Assembly: GCA_947044405.1 (NCBI GenBank)
Contig: CAMRHE010000462.1
Coordinates: 345,001-409,000 of the forward strand
Length of the DNA stretch: 64,000 nucleotides
Direction: 5' to 3'
Source: Leptodactylus fallax
Lineage: Eukaryota > Chordata > Amphibia > Anura > Leptodactylidae
Shown here one piece after another: positions 44,261-57,010 of the stretch. The notes beneath the pieces were generated by a model, which was not told the DNA's origin, ran no database searches, and saw only the letters and a program-made list of their open reading frames with translations. Both the position numbers and the translations under genes were made by a program. Position 1 is the first letter of the stretch, and each line of letters starts with the position of its first letter.

Positions 44261-44934
44261 AAGAACATAGTATGCTCAATTCTGTATATACCAACCCGTG
44301 CCAGTCCTGTGATAACAATTGTCAGTATACCATACACAGACCATAAGAGAAAAATTGCAAAATACAGTTGTCATATAAGTCACACCAACTGTGCTCATAA
44401 ATAGGAATGGGATCTCATTTATATCTGGAAACATGAGTTTTTCCAATAATGTTTCCTCTCTTTACCTTTCTTTGTCTATAACCTATATTTAATGCAAATT
44501 TCCATAAATACAAAGGTATAATTTTCTGTTCGCTGCTTGGTACTACAAAAAATCAGACAGGAAGAAGACAGATGTGTTACTTTCTCTCATTCGTAGCAAG
44601 TCTCTGCACGTTGTATTGTGCAATAGAGGAACATTTAGGATTTCATTGAAAATTCAGTTGTTGAGCTGTATGGTAAAAAACACAGTGTTTGGAAAAATAC
44701 ACTAGTTTTTACAATGTTTTTTTTCTGCATTTTTATTTTTTTAAACACTAAAGCCAGACAATAGCTAAAAGACAATTGGCAAATATAAAAAGCACTGCAA
44801 ATTGTGCATTTTTGGGGCACTTATCCTCACTTATGATGCTTTTTTTAATCCATGGTGTTTTTTCTTTCAAAACACAGCATGCTTTAGGTATGACTTTTTT
44901 TTCAATTTTCTATAGGCTTTTATTCAGGAAACAA
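44261..44934. other. Intergenic, nothing recognised
   Basis: AT-rich, no family or coding signal recognised. Confidence 0.5.
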
Positions 44935-45200
44935 AAACCTCCATCAATAGGTGATCTGTTGGGGTCCAACACCCGGACCCTGCACAGATCAGCTGTTCTA
45001 GCAGCCTCTGGGTGCTGGAAGCTGCTAGGGTATGTGGGACATGAACAGCGCAACTCCCACATACCAGAACCACCATTATGCAGTGGATGGGACTGCTGTG
45101 CCACTCCTATTACTATTAAGTAGCAGCGAAGCTGCACGTGCTGAACATCCACTAGCACCTTCTAGAACGGATAATCTGCTCGGGGTTGGGTGGTTGAACT
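44935..45200. repeat. Interspersed repeat (GTGATCTGT.GGGGTCC family)
   Basis: GTGATCTGTTGGGGTCCAAC and CCCTGCACAGATCAGCTGTT recur in diverged form at 58055-58310; a partial relative lies near 51485-51600. Confidence 0.55.
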
Positions 45201-45356
45201 CTGACAGATCACATAATGGCGTCTTTCATATTCTTATTCATCTTATGTATAGACAACAGTATAACCATGTGTTCTCTTATTGCACATCCAGAGAGAGACT
45301 CTAGAATGTAATACTCTTATAAATATATTCAGTCGCATATACATAATTACATAGAT

Positions 45357-45510
45357 ATTAACCACTTCATGACCAGGCACATTTTTGGGTTTCATGGTAC
45401 ATGCAGTTTTGCAGGCTAAAACATTTTTTCACATTATTCAAGTTTACATCTTTTTCGGTGATACATAGGGCGTTGTTTTTATATCATTTTTACAGTTTTT
45501 TTTTTTTAGG
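45357..45510. repeat. Fragment of the TTAACCACTTC repeat family
   Basis: TTAACCACTTCATGACCAGG resembles the left end of the repeat at 24075. Confidence 0.45.
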
Positions 45511-46700
45511 CTGGGGTCCCACGTAACGTAAACACGGCAGTAAAAAACAACAGCGTTTTACAGTATCTGCAAAGTATATGGGATTCTGGCTAATATATAT
45601 TATATTTGGGATATATTTAGATTTTTATATATGATTGAGGTTATATTTTTTCTTATACATTATACATATGTTTATATTATATTGGTATGTTAATAGTTAA
45701 ATTTGCTAGTGGGTGGAGATTTTTGATCCATTTGTGTTTTAAATTCAGTCGTGTTTTGATCCTTATGTAGCCATGACTAAGGGGCTATACGCCCTGAAAT
45801 GCGTAGGCTTTTCTATTGATCTTTTTCTCGTGTAACTGTTGTTACTTTTTTAATCCATTATGAATTAAAAGTTACATTTTATTCAAACAATTATAACTCT
45901 TGGATCCTGGAACCTTTATTATTTTCAATATACCTTGCTCTGAAGAAGTCCAGTGAGCGTTCCTTGGCATTCTTTGGTACTTCTTATATGGAATTCATCT
46001 ACATGTGGATATGGTGAGCTGAAGATTCAACTTTTTTCCTTTTTGACCTGGGTCTCTGCAGCTCATGCAGTTTTCGGAAGTCGGCGGACCACATGACCAC
46101 CAGGTTGGATGGAAACTGCATCATGGCAGCTTCCACAGCTGTATACACAGTCTACATTGAAGGCAGAGACAATAATAACTCATCCCTGCCTTCTCTGTGG
46201 GGAGACCGGCTATACAGGTATGTTCCTTGCAGAGTATAGCAATGATGGCTCGGACATGGGTCCCTGATCTATCTATTTAATCCTACAGTGTTGAGCCAGA
46301 GCAAGACAAAAAAAACATGTGGTGGATGTCAATTACCTCTTATTAGGGGAAATAAATCCTTCCTGACTATAAATATTGCAATCCGAATGAATCTCTGGAT
46401 CAACCTTTCCTCTCTGAAATTCTTAATCACTTCCAATCCTTAATGTTTTTGGAATTTTCCAGTACATTATCAAAATAGCCTGGTAAATAACAAAAAGTAA
46501 GTGATTTACCAAAATACCAATATTATAAGGTCAACTGGTGACACATGATGATATTCTCACTGATATCAGATCTGTTATGAAGCTCATAATAGTTGAATTT
46601 ATAAAACAGCATGGACAGCTACTTTCTGTAACAAATTAATCCACAAATAAAAGGTCTAGTGATTTTACGTCAGTAGACCTCCTATTAAATATTCTCAGCA
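45511..46700. repeat. Intergenic; possible Penelope-related 3' UTR piece at about 45750-46010
   Basis: GACTAAGGGGCTATACGCCC and TGAAATGCGTAGGC resemble the 'aagggg...cgaaacgcgt' wording found in vertebrate Penelope-like UTRs. This is low confidence. The remainder shows nothing. Confidence 0.3.
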
Positions 46701-46819
46701 TTTCTTATAGTTCGTCTTCTGAGTACTGCTTGCGTCTGGAGGGAGGAACCTAACTTAGGGGTGTGTGTCCTCTGGCCCTCTCCTAGGTATAACCTCCTCC
46801 AGAGCATCTCACCTAGATG

Positions 46820-46849
46820 TGACATCACATCTGACTGATAGTATATAAG
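46820..46849 (+). promoter_or_regulatory. UCP1: UCP1 core promoter: CRE-like site and TATA box
   Basis: TATATAAG at 46842-46849 is followed about 25-30 bases later by a stretch ending in a strong splice donor. A CRE-like octamer TGACATCA (46820-46827), within TGTGACATCACA, lies just upstream. cAMP control through CREB sites is established for mammalian UCP1; its use here is inferred. Confidence 0.6.
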
Positions 46850-46872
46850 GAGCCCTGATGAATGGACTGGCA

Positions 46873-46940
46873 CAGAGGGAAATCTCTCAGTGAGATCAAG
46901 CAAGAGTGAGAGAGAAGCAGAAATCTCTCCAGTGTAACCA
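46873..46940 (+). other. UCP1: Probable UCP1 non-coding exon 1
   Basis: The exon would start near 46873, 24-30 bases after the TATA box, and ends CCAGTGTAACCA before the donor GTAAGTATG (46941). It contains no ATG. The next acceptor (TTTTCCATGCACAG, ending 47145) lies 21 bases before the UCP1 start codon. Confidence 0.6.
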
Positions 46941-47145
46941 GTAAGTATGAGCATTAGATGAACCTTAGATACTACATTTAGCCACTTGTAAATCATTACC
47001 TCTTGTAAGAAGAAATCTTAGTAAAAATTTGCTGTTATTGCATTTTTTTCTGTTGCAATCTACTTTATTGCAGTGATATGACAATTGACATTTCACAGTT
47101 TAGGACTACTGCCTCTAAATTTATTTTTATCTTTTCCATGCACAG

Positions 47146-47292
47146 CTTCAGATTCATCTTAACAAAATGGTTGGACTGAGACCCTCTGACATCCCCCCTA
47201 CCCCAGCTGTGAAGTTCATCGGTGCTGGAACTGCAGCATGCATAGCTGACCTTTTTACATTCCCCTTGGACACAGCAAAAGTTAGACTACAG
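47146..47292 (+). CDS. UCP1: UCP1 first coding exon (5' UTR 47146-47166)
   Basis: Encodes [20 protein letters not shown] then [20 protein letters not shown] and LQ, ending CAG/GTAAGA at phase 0. No ATG occurs in the 21 bases between the acceptor and the start. Confidence 0.92.
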
Positions 47293-50200
47293 GTAAGAGC
47301 ATGCTTTAGTTTCTGGGCTATGCAAAAGCACATACAATAGGGGTGATTTGCCCCAGTTTGCTGGATAAAAAAATTTAGCATTTTTTTTTTTTTAATTTGT
47401 CTGTTTTGCACAAAAACTCGTGAGCCAGGCTTAATGTAAGGGAGAGGGACAGGTGGACAGATAGATTCACTATAATTTATGCCAGAAATTGTAAATTTAA
47501 GTGAAGTGAATATCTATGCCGACTCATAACCAGCATAGATTCTCATAGACACCATATTGTGTCTGTTGTGGAAATGCAAGTGTTGAAAATGTTGTGTTTT
47601 ACAGTCCCCGCAAAGTGAGCCAGATTTCACCTGTTAATGTTGGCTATGAAAACACTGCATTTTTACCCATAGACTTATATGGGTTGATGAAAAAAAAAAG
47701 TAACAGAAAATGCAGCTGAATTTCCACAGCAGAAAATGGCAAAACACAATGAAAAATGCATGTACAAGGTGTATTTTTATATTGCATTTTCAGCCGCATT
47801 TTTTTCTGCAGCAGTTACTGCTGCATTTCTGCAATGTTTGGCCTTAGTCTTAGGGTAAGTTCACATGGATGACTTTGATGTCCCTCAGAATCCCATCTAC
47901 AATTAAATGCGCTAGAAAAAGGCTACAAAGCGCTCTAAAACTGCTTGCTAGATCATCACTGAATGTGCTTCACAGACTTTTCTATTGTAAGTTCTAGTAA
48001 AGAACACAAAATGAAAATATCAATTTTTTTTTTTGTAATTTCCAGATACAAGGAGAGTCTGCAGTATCTGGGGCAGTCAATGGAATCCGTTACAAAGGAG
48101 TTTTTGGCACTATAAGTACAATTGTTAAGACTGAAGGTCCCAGGAGCCTCTACAACGGATTAGTGGCCGGACTGCAAAGACAAATGAGTTTTGCTTCCAT
48201 TAGAATTGGGCTGTATGATACAGTCAAACTCTTCTACACCAATGGAAGAGAGAGTAAGTATATATGAATGATGTCCATTACATACTGATAATAGAAAACA
48301 TTCTGACTATATCTACATTACTCAGTACTATATAGAAGGAAGCAGTAACTTGTTTGTACATGGCGGTGATCACTGTATATTCTTTATGTAGAAGCTGGGA
48401 TTGTAGCCAGAATACTTGCCGGATGTACTACAGGAGCTTTGGCTGTCACAATAGCTCAGCCAACTGATGTGGTAAAAGTCAGATTCCAAGCTCAGGTCAA
48501 TCTCCATGGGGTGAAAAAGAGATACAATGGTACTATGGATGCGTACAAAACCGTTGCAAGACAAGAAGGAATGAAAGGCCTTTGGAAAGGTATGTAATAT
48601 GAAAGCAGCACACTGCAGATCAAAGTGTGTGGCTACAGTTAATATTTTGGTAGAAAATAATAATAGTGAGTAGACTGTATAATTCTACAATATATTGCAG
48701 AAATGACCACCTACTTATAACAACAATACTTAAGGTATATAAAATACCATAGATTATAGCAGTGGTCCTATAGCTGTTGGGGCCTGCTTGGCAATGTAGT
48801 TTGGCAATAACTGAAAGTATTATATACTTGAATTGTAGGAAAACTTATCAATCGTATAATTTACAAATGATCTTTCTTTTTCTTTATTTTTGTTAAACAG
48901 GAACATTTCCAAATGTGACAAGAAACGCAATTGTCAACTGCACTGAACTGGTGACCTATGACTTAATAAAGGAAGCACTGCTGCAGTACAAACTAATGAC
49001 AGGTAACTAAATTCCTCCCTGTTAGCATTGTTTTCTGGGTTACTGTTCTCAACACAGTGTGTCAGTAGTGGCAGGTAATATGTTGTGAACCATTAGAAAC
49101 AAATATATTTATATTTTAGTGCTGTAGAAAGGTTATCATAATAAAAGGGTTGTCCGGTCAAGAGTATGTTCACACTACCCTTATTGCAGACCATTGCTAG
49201 CATCCATTATACAATAAGAGGAATGGACATTAATGGTAGTAGAGTGACGGATGCAGACAGAGCCCCCTTCGTATGCACACGTTCACATTGACTATCATGT
49301 AAAAAAAACATGATGGCCGCTGTCTTCCATCATCTTTGTACACTTTTGTAATGGAAGAAAAAATCCTGCATGCATGACTTCCGTCAGAAAAGTATAAAAA
49401 CATGATGGAAGAAAGCTATTGTCATGTTTTTTTACATGGGGGTGAATGCAGACCAGATATAACGGGCTCCTTCTATATCTGTCTATCCTGTGACAGATGC
49501 GAGCAACAGGCATTAAATAACGGTAGTGTGAACCCACCCTAAACTAGCAAAATAAGACACGTCCCCCCACTAGTCCCTACTTTCTGGTCCCCCTTGATAC
49601 ATAGGAACTGCTGCTTAGCCAATTACAGACTGAGATGGGGCACTGCTGTGGCCAGTGCGCTGCTGAGTAATCATTTCGGAGTGTCTAAGCTAGCAGGAGA
49701 CCAGGGAAACATCTAAATGGTAGTGATGGGGGATCATTGTGGTGAGAATTTTATAGTAGTCTTAGCAGTTAGTTGGATCTTCAATTTAACATCACATCAG
49801 TCCCTATCTATAATTCATGTCAAATAATGGGAGACCATGTTTTCTTGACTTCCCCTTTAATGCTACCATTAATTTTTATACTGTATCCATTTCCAGTAGA
49901 TTTCTTAAGAATTCTTTTAGAATATATTCTTATATTCAATGTACAAGTAATATTAGTCGCTGCTGGTTAGCTAAGGTTACCTTCACACCACATTTATTGG
50001 TTTCATTCAGGGAATCTGTTTTTTGGCTGGATCCTGCAAAAAAACAAACTGATCTGTTAATCTATTTGCATGTGTTCAGAATAGATGTTGATATGATTTC
50101 TATATAATTATGTTTTACCTTGATATTTTGTAGATAACCTCCCTTGCCATTTTGTATCTGCCTTTGGAGCTGGCTTTTGTACTACAGTTATTGCTTCCCC

Positions 50201-50519
50201 AGTGGATGTGGTGAAGACAAGATACATGAATTCTCCACCTGGGCAGTACAAGTCAGCTATTAACTGTGCTTGGACCATGCTTACCAAGGAGGGACCGACT
50301 GCCTTTTATAAAGGGTAATTGTCATATCCACATATACAAATGATATACATAGTAGTAAAGGAAATATATTTCAGAATCTTATGATACACATTTATCTTTT
50401 ACAGGTTTGTCCCTTCATTCTTGAGGTTGGGATCTTGGAACGTCGTCATGTTTGTGTCTTATGAGCAACTGAAGAGAGCTATGATGATGTCCAGACAAAG
50501 AGTTGAATATGCAGTATGA
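47167..50519 (+). CDS. UCP1: UCP1, mitochondrial uncoupling protein 1, complete CDS in 6 exons
   Basis: The product is a mitochondrial inner-membrane carrier that in mammals conducts protons with fatty acids and is blocked by purine nucleotides. Coding exons are 47167-47292, 48046-48253, 48392-48589, 48901-49002, 50134-50314 and 50405-50519; phases join to 309 codons plus TGA. The usual length is about 307. Three carrier repeats each have the PX(D/E)XXK signature: PLDTAKVR (33-40), PTDVVKVR (135-142), PVDVVKTR (234-241). The three arginines known to bind nucleotide in mammals have equivalents at 87, 185 and 279. The pH-sensing Glu is present in CTELVTYD (193). In the matrix loop the usual His-Leu-His reads Asn-Leu-His (148-150). 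The start has a strong context (AACAAAATGG). Synteny with TBC1D9 and ELMOD2 separates it from UCP2/UCP3. Confidence 0.96.
48046..48253 (+). CDS. UCP1: UCP1 coding exon 2
   Basis: Begins [20 protein letters not shown] and ends FYTNGRE plus one base before GTAAGT. It includes [20 protein letters not shown] with the first nucleotide-binding arginine. Confidence 0.95.
48392..48589 (+). CDS. UCP1: UCP1 coding exon 3
   Basis: Completes a lysine codon and reads [20 protein letters not shown], the second carrier signature and [20 protein letters not shown], ending GLWK plus one base. Confidence 0.95.
48901..49002 (+). CDS. UCP1: UCP1 coding exon 4
   Basis: [20 protein letters not shown], then [14 protein letters not shown]; donor GTAACT. 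Holds the second nucleotide-binding arginine and the conserved Glu. Confidence 0.95.
49003..50133 (+). other. UCP1 intron 4 with a short inverted-repeat element
   Basis: A block from about 49150 (TCAAGAGTATGTTCACACTACC) to 49540 (GGTAGTGTGAACCCACCC) has ends that are inverted copies of each other, so a small transposon probably sits within the intron. Confidence 0.5.
50134..50314 (+). CDS. UCP1: UCP1 coding exon 5
   Basis: [20 protein letters not shown], the third signature and [20 protein letters not shown], ending FYK plus two bases of the next glycine. Confidence 0.95.
50405..50519 (+). CDS. UCP1: UCP1 last coding exon
   Basis: [20 protein letters not shown], then [17 protein letters not shown] and TGA. 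Contains the third nucleotide-binding arginine. Confidence 0.95.
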
Positions 50520-51165
50520 AATTCTAAAACTCAGAATGTAGACCAAGACTCACAAGTATACTATTAAGACTGTGCATGTCCATTCCTAGTATACTGCACA
50601 TGTATATACTGAAGGAGTGAGGAAAGAGGACTGTACTAAGGCAAACACAGCAGCCTGTTGAAGACAAAGCTTACCCTTAAAATGTGTATGATAATCTGTA
50701 GTCTTACCGTGTAGAAGCACATACACATCTTGTAGTAAGATAATACTTTTCTTGTGGCTGGATATAAAGGAGTTAGGAGAGTAAGTTAATATATTGTCCT
50801 ATAAGAAAGTTGTATCCTTATCTTAACTGTAGAAGCTGGTTCTTCCATTTAAAACGACAGTAGCCCTCAAAAATTATTTTAACTTTGACCATTATAAGTA
50901 TATATTTATCTAGTCAGAGTTGTTCGATTTAGGTCCCTGCAGGGGGAGCCCTATAAACAGTGCATTTTCAAAAGAAAAAAAAAAAAAATGTACACAGTTT
51001 ACAGAAAACTACATCTTCTGTTCTGGTCTTGTAAAACATAAAGCCAAGCCAGAGAAATTACTATGTACCATTGGGGAAAATCTGATCTTTTCAGTTCTCT
51101 TTATGTTTATATTTATTTTAAATTGGAAAATGAACAAAATAAATTATATATTTTTTTTAAGAAAA
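50520..51165 (+). other. UCP1: UCP1 3' UTR with poly(A) signal
   Basis: AATAAA at 51138-51143 is followed by T-rich sequence; cleavage is expected near 51160. No repeats are seen in the UTR. Confidence 0.6.
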
Positions 51166-53327
51166 CCATGACATGTGATGTGTGTTCAAAATTTATAGTG
51201 TATGAAGACTGGATATTGAGCAAAAGCTCTAAGCAAGTAATTTTATTTGTAGATGGGGAATAACAGCATGAAAGGAAGAGAACTATAGTCTGTATTATTC
51301 CCATGTTATTCCCAAATGCGTGTGCCGAGCCTGTGCAGGGGACACGGAATTTCTACACTTCCTTATTATAGAGCCAAGGGTACAGATGGCGCCATCATAT
51401 GGAGCCTCGTTACCCATCGTATATAATAGTTCTTGCAGCAATGTTGCTAAGGAACAATGCAGAAAAATATTATTTCAAATTATCCATAGGATAGCTGATT
51501 GCTGGGGGATCGCACTGCTTGGACCCCCTATGATCAAGAGAACAGGGGTCCTATGTCCCCCATTTGAATACATCAATGGTTGTGCAGGATTGACAGAATT
51601 AATTGAGTATGGTACTCATCTATTTCCATTCAGTCCCATACAGATTAAATGGAGCAGAAGGTAATAAGTTATTTTGGGACAACTCTTTTTAATGGTAAAA
51701 ATGATTTCCTGGAAGTTGATGAACATTCCTTATTTACAGCACTTCTGCATGTAGTAAATAACATATAGTCAATTACGTCTACTAGGGGAAGCAAACTAGT
51801 TTACCGCACAGGTGTCAAACACAAGGACCACTGCAGCGTCTGCAATGAAGCGACCAGAGGCGATAGCCTTATACGGCGCTACATGACATGAACTGGGGGC
51901 GGCAGCAGTCTTTTTGAATCAGTCACTACCCATTGTATTATTGCAATAAGGTGTGGCTAATAATTTACTCACCTATCCATGCCCCTATCACTATGTGGGG
52001 GCATATTATGTGTTGGGGCTATACGATACTGGGGTCCTTCCAGCTGAAGAGAGAACAAACAGCTATAGTGGGTCACAATGGTTGCGCTTGTAACTGGAAC
52101 CCTAAACCAGGGGGCCTCATAGGTCCCCTCAAAACATTACTGTCTCCAGGTGTAGGAAACTGAATACTTACCAATTTTCCTGCAAAGTTCTAATGTGGCA
52201 CCCAGCCATGCTGTCTCCTGCTCTATGGTAATGCTTGCAGTACCATAGCGCAAGTGACAGGGTAGTCGGTAGGACAATAGAAGAGGTGCAAAGCCAGGCG
52301 TCAAATCATCGCTTTGCAGGAAAAAGAGGCAAATATTGAAATGCACCAGGATTGTGTGGCCTGGACTGTATGTGACGTAATCTGAGGTGATGTGGGGGTG
52401 GGGAGAACTATTACCTGTAGGGTCACCAATATCTATGTGGGGGGACGAAAAGGACACTATTACGCATGAGGGGACTGTTACCAGTAGAGGGGAAAAAATT
52501 AGGACACTATTACCTGTGTGTTTTAACAACATGATAACATCAGTCTTATGGTTGCCTTCAATGGAGCTATAAATGTAACTACACATAACTGACATTGCTA
52601 CATTTATACAGTCGCAGAATTACTAACAGCCCTTTAAATATAACCATAAGTCTGATGTGGACCTCGGCAAAAAAGAGTTTGACATTCCTGGTTAACAGCA
52701 TATACAGTTGTATTGAAAACTATTATTCTGGGGAGACATTTCACCACAGGAAAAAGTAAAAAACAGAAGTAAATGCTACAGCATCCATATGTGTCTTTTT
52801 TCTATTCTAAGACATACATGAAATAATCATATCTCTATGCTGACTAGTTTAAAAGACTAAAAACACCAAGTAAATGCTTTTCCATAATGAAAAATTCTAG
52901 ATCTTGGTGAAAAAACAGATGCTGTGCCCTCTGGTGGCTGTATTTACCTATGTAAACTAAAATCATTAAACGTGTTAGCCCTTTTACAGCAATGTGGACA
53001 TTAGGTAAAACATACATACGACAATGGAAAAAGGAAAGACACAGGAGTCTGGCAAAAAAAAAAAAAAAAAGTTTACTGCAGGTATAAAAGTATTCTGATA
53101 GTGAATAAAACAGTTCTACATGGATATATAATACACCAATAGAACAAAACTATAATAAAACTAGTGTAAATGCAAACAAAACAACTCTAAATAGAAAAGT
53201 TAAGTGAGGAACAGAACTGTAAGAATTTGTCAAAGAAATCACCTATGGGGGTGTGGGGGGCTCGGGTTCATTGAAAATTCTGTTTGAGAGTTAGATTAGT
53301 CTGGATTTTGTGGACCTTTTGCGCACT
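51166..53327. other. UCP1-ELMOD2 intergenic region, mostly unclassified
   Basis: A diverged copy of the 'GATC..GGGGTCC' repeat lies near 51485-51660 and an A17 run at 53054-53070. The longer open frames show no family resemblance. Confidence 0.45.
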
Positions 53328-53631
53328 TTAAAAGGAACCTTTCAATATTAGAAGGACCACCTGTCACCTCTCCTGACAGGTCTATATTAGTAGCTATTTA
53401 TATTCCCTATGAAATAACAATCCTAGAACAACTATTCTTATACATTTGTGACATTCCTCTGTTATTCCTCCTGATTACTTATGAATAACTATTTGGAAAG
53501 TGTTAGATTGAGTAGGGATGCCCTCCTCCCCCCAGCTAGATATTCAGGAGGAACAACACAAGTATTTAATAAATCTGACATGTCAGGAGAGGTGACAAGA
53601 CCAACAGACTAACTATTGTATATTCCCTTAA
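53328..53631. mobile_element. TTAA-flanked short element
   Basis: Starts TTAAAAGGAACCTTTCAATA and ends CCCTTAA, with internal inverted copies GTCACCTCTCCTGACA and TGTCAGGAGAGGTGAC. Confidence 0.55.
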
Positions 53632-54932
53632 AATGACTATGTGATCCTTCCCTTCATTAATTTATAATATTTTCATTGGAATTCATGTTTGAACTAGTTA
53701 TATATTTTAATAAGGCCTCAGGTAATTTCTCACCTTAGGTCTTACTTTCCATATATATTTTACTTTATACATCTCACACACGTTAGAAAAATATAATCCA
53801 TATCAAAGTAGGGCTAATAAGTTTTACAGCTAGGGAAATATATGTTAAATTATGGGACAGAATTTTGACAACCCAATAACAATGCATCACTACAGAATAT
53901 TAGCCTTTGTTCTGGTATTAACGCTGCTTTCTAACGTAGTGGCTGCCACTTGCGGATGAAACGCTGAGGCTACCAACGACCGCACGATTGCACAGGTGTA
54001 TATATGTATGACCACTTCATCAATGGCGGCTACAGGCAAACAGGTTTTGCTCACATGTAGCCGCTGCTACTATGTTAGAAGGCAGCCTTAGGCTACATGG
54101 ACATGACCAGAGTAAATAAAACGGCTGTGAATAATGGATGAAACAGTCTGTTTTTTAATAGGCGTTTTGCATCCATCCTACACCCTGAATAGATGTAAAG
54201 TCAAAGAGGAATCCATGAAAACAGCCAAAAATAGGCTGGCCAGTATTCACACTTTTTTTTTTTTGTAATGGACTGTGAATACATTTATAGTTATCTGTTG
54301 TTCTTAAAACGGTATTGTGTGCATGTAGCTTTGCACATATAAGCCTCTATATTATCTGCTAGATGAACATTGACTGAAACCTACCAACAAAACTGGTAAG
54401 TTCACATTACCTATCACAGGATATTATCAAGATAAGGAAGGACATTTGTATTTGCTGCAGAAATAACTCTACTTAGATATATGGAACCGATTTTAGCCAG
54501 GACAAATGTGTGAATTCACCCTTAATGGAATTTCTCATTGAAAAACAGTAAGCTATTGGTTTTGGAATCTTAGTAAATATTAAAGGTTGGAATTAGCAGG
54601 AATGTGATTTTATTTCCTGTGACTAGATCACCACTGAGTGATGGCTCGGAAATGGTTGTAAAAAAATATAGAAGCAATATTAATTTTATCTTTTTTTTTT
54701 TTTCTCTCATGTAAAAGGGGCCCAAGCTAAGCTGCTTTCTAAGAGCTCTGGAGGTTGACATAAGCAGTTGTACTGGATTCTTTAAGAATAATATATCACC
54801 AGGACTTGATATCAAACCAGTCACAGTGGATTCTAGGGGGATGTTATGCTGAGCACCAACATACCTTTAAATAGTCCAATAGATGCACCATTTCGTTAAA
54901 AAAAAACATTTTTATAGATATGCAAATGAAGC
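53632..54932. other. Intergenic, nothing recognised
   Basis: AT-rich; possible remnants of short elements (TTAGGCTACATGGACATGAC near 54090) but no clear boundaries. Confidence 0.45.
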
Positions 54933-55143
54933 TTAAAGGGGTGTGCAGGTATAGGAAACATATCTGATTTCTTGTTCTCACTAAGTGACCTCACGTCCGT
55001 TGTTCACATGGCCATGTTGCATCTCAGTTCCATTAATTTTAATGGGACTGAGCTGTAGAACTGCCTTTTGACTAACCAAAGTGAGGTCACATCCTAAAAA
55101 GAAGAAATCAGCCATGTTTTCCAATCCTACACAACCCCTTTAA
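54933..55143. mobile_element. T2-like inverted-repeat element, 211 bp
   Basis: The end TTAAAGGGGTGTGCAGGTAT and the reverse complement of the other end TTAAAGGGGTTGTGTAGGAT pair for about 28 bases, with TTAA outermost on both sides. Confidence 0.75.
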
Positions 55144-56870
55144 GTATAATGGGGCCCTTGGAGGTTCTGGCACACCTCACTGCACGTGAGTCTCATTTGC
55201 AAATTTACTTTTTCAAGTTGCTTCCATAATGTCCCATACAATGCACAATGGCTGGTTTGATATCAAGTTTCTTTGTTATAGACTCGCTTTAATTTACAGA
55301 TGTGGCACCATAGGGTGTGGATGTCTCAACCTTTTAATCCAGAGCTATATGAAATACATTTTCCCTGTGATAAGTAATCTTTATTGGGAAACTGGAACAA
55401 AGATTTTTCTTTCAGAATGCCTAATAAATAATGATATGGCAGTAGAGGGCATCTCTATTCAAGTGGTAGTTATAGTAAGTTGTACTTCATGCATTTCTGC
55501 AAGTCGGGTTGATAAAAAAAAAAATCAACGGTGCTATAGCAAGCTTGAAAGTGGTATAGGGGCAACTAAGAAGAAATATTTTGTGCAAAAGGTTATCCTA
55601 GTTGGTTTCAGATGAACTGTAATTATTGCTCCAAAAACATGTAATAGCCAATATTATACAAACAATAAACATGAAGTGCACACAGTGAGTGGAAATCTTA
55701 CAAGCTGAAGTATGATAGTGTCAAAGTGTTAAACACCTGAACCCATTGCCAGCAATGGACATCACAGAACAAAACAATAATAACAATATAGACTGCCTAG
55801 AGATATAAACCATTAAGGTCTATTAAACACCTCCTGATTAAAGATTTGTTTCTTTCTTATAAGTGCCTGTTAAAGATGATCTTTGCTTCCAGCAGCATCA
55901 TAACCAGGAGAGATTGAAAGTTTGAGGTTTGTGCCCACAGAAGGATGTGTACATTATATAAAACAGAAGATTCTGCCTTTAAGGGGATCTGCATATAAAG
56001 TGATCTTGTGACATATTAGATATAGATTATAAAAGGGATGTATACTGAGCGCTATGCTGGAGTTTCAAATTACGGGCAAGACCAACCAACCCAAGAAATC
56101 TCACCAATTCCAGTTCACATTGCATGAAACTTCTGCAAAACAGCTTGGGAGAATGCTACCAACATTACAAATGGACATAAATCTGTGGCAAATACACAAA
56201 TCTTTCTTGAGTAATCATACATGCTAATGGATTAAAACTTATTGCAGGACACTAGACCCCATACACACAAAAAGAAAAGTCAGCGGAATATTTTATGTGT
56301 ATAGGGGCCTTCTCATTTCACTGAGTCAGATGGAAGGATCAGGTCAAGTTTTACCTGTTAACATAAGAAAGATGCCACGCTTACTACCCTCTGCCAACAA
56401 CTCCATGCTCAGCCAAACCAAGCTTTGATGTGTATGGGGGAGTCAAGGGGGAATAGCTGTTGGTTGAAGAAGCCTATGAAGGTGTACAGACTCTTTCCAA
56501 TTTTACTGTGGGAAAATGAAGTGCCGTTTCCTGCAATAAATTCTACACCACGTGCATTAAAGACATCAAGATTGTGCCAAAGATAGAAATGCTTTCTATT
56601 GGACTCCAAATATTCAGTTATAACATACAAACTAAGTGATAGATGAAATACATGTTAACACTGGATTAGAAGGCAAACCCATTTAGGTGACAATGCCTCT
56701 GCCCACTTTTGGTATAAACATACATAGAATCTGATTGTCAGTTAGCCTTAGTAAAAGAAATACAGACATTGAACTGAACATTACATAAAGAATGCTTTGG
56801 GGAAATCTTCATTAAATAATACAAGGTACCCAGGTCCTTGAATATATAAGTTAGGATTATTTTGATGCCG
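55144..56870 (-). other. ELMOD2 3' flank / possible long 3' UTR
   Basis: No exon is seen. A minus-strand AATAAA (plus TTTATT near 55380) is 1.5 kb past the stop, so the end of the transcript cannot be fixed. A short repeat near 56255-56450 shares GTGTATAGGGGCCT with 38232. Confidence 0.4.
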
Positions 56871-57010
56871 CTAGAGTGTCAGTATGACATCAGGGTCACT
56901 GAGGAGATGTTTGATCTGGTCATGGAACTTTTCTCTGTATTGGTTGAAATGCATGATACTCTCGGGTTCTTCTTTAAGCCAAAACTTGTCAAATTCATAT
57001 AGAAGATAGC
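56871..57010 (-). CDS. ELMOD2: ELMOD2 last coding exon
   Basis: Completes a cysteine and reads YLLYEFDKFWLKEEPESIMH, then FNQYREKFHDQIKHLLSDPD, VILTL and TAG. Acceptor TTTCAG on the minus strand. Confidence 0.95.

Noticed and set aside
47167..50519. UCP2 or UCP3 instead of UCP1
   Set aside because: The sequence alone is close, but the flanking TBC1D9 and ELMOD2 fit the UCP1 locus.
51320..51664. 114-codon plus-strand frame downstream of UCP1
   Set aside because: No recognisable motif, and it overlaps a diverged interspersed repeat.
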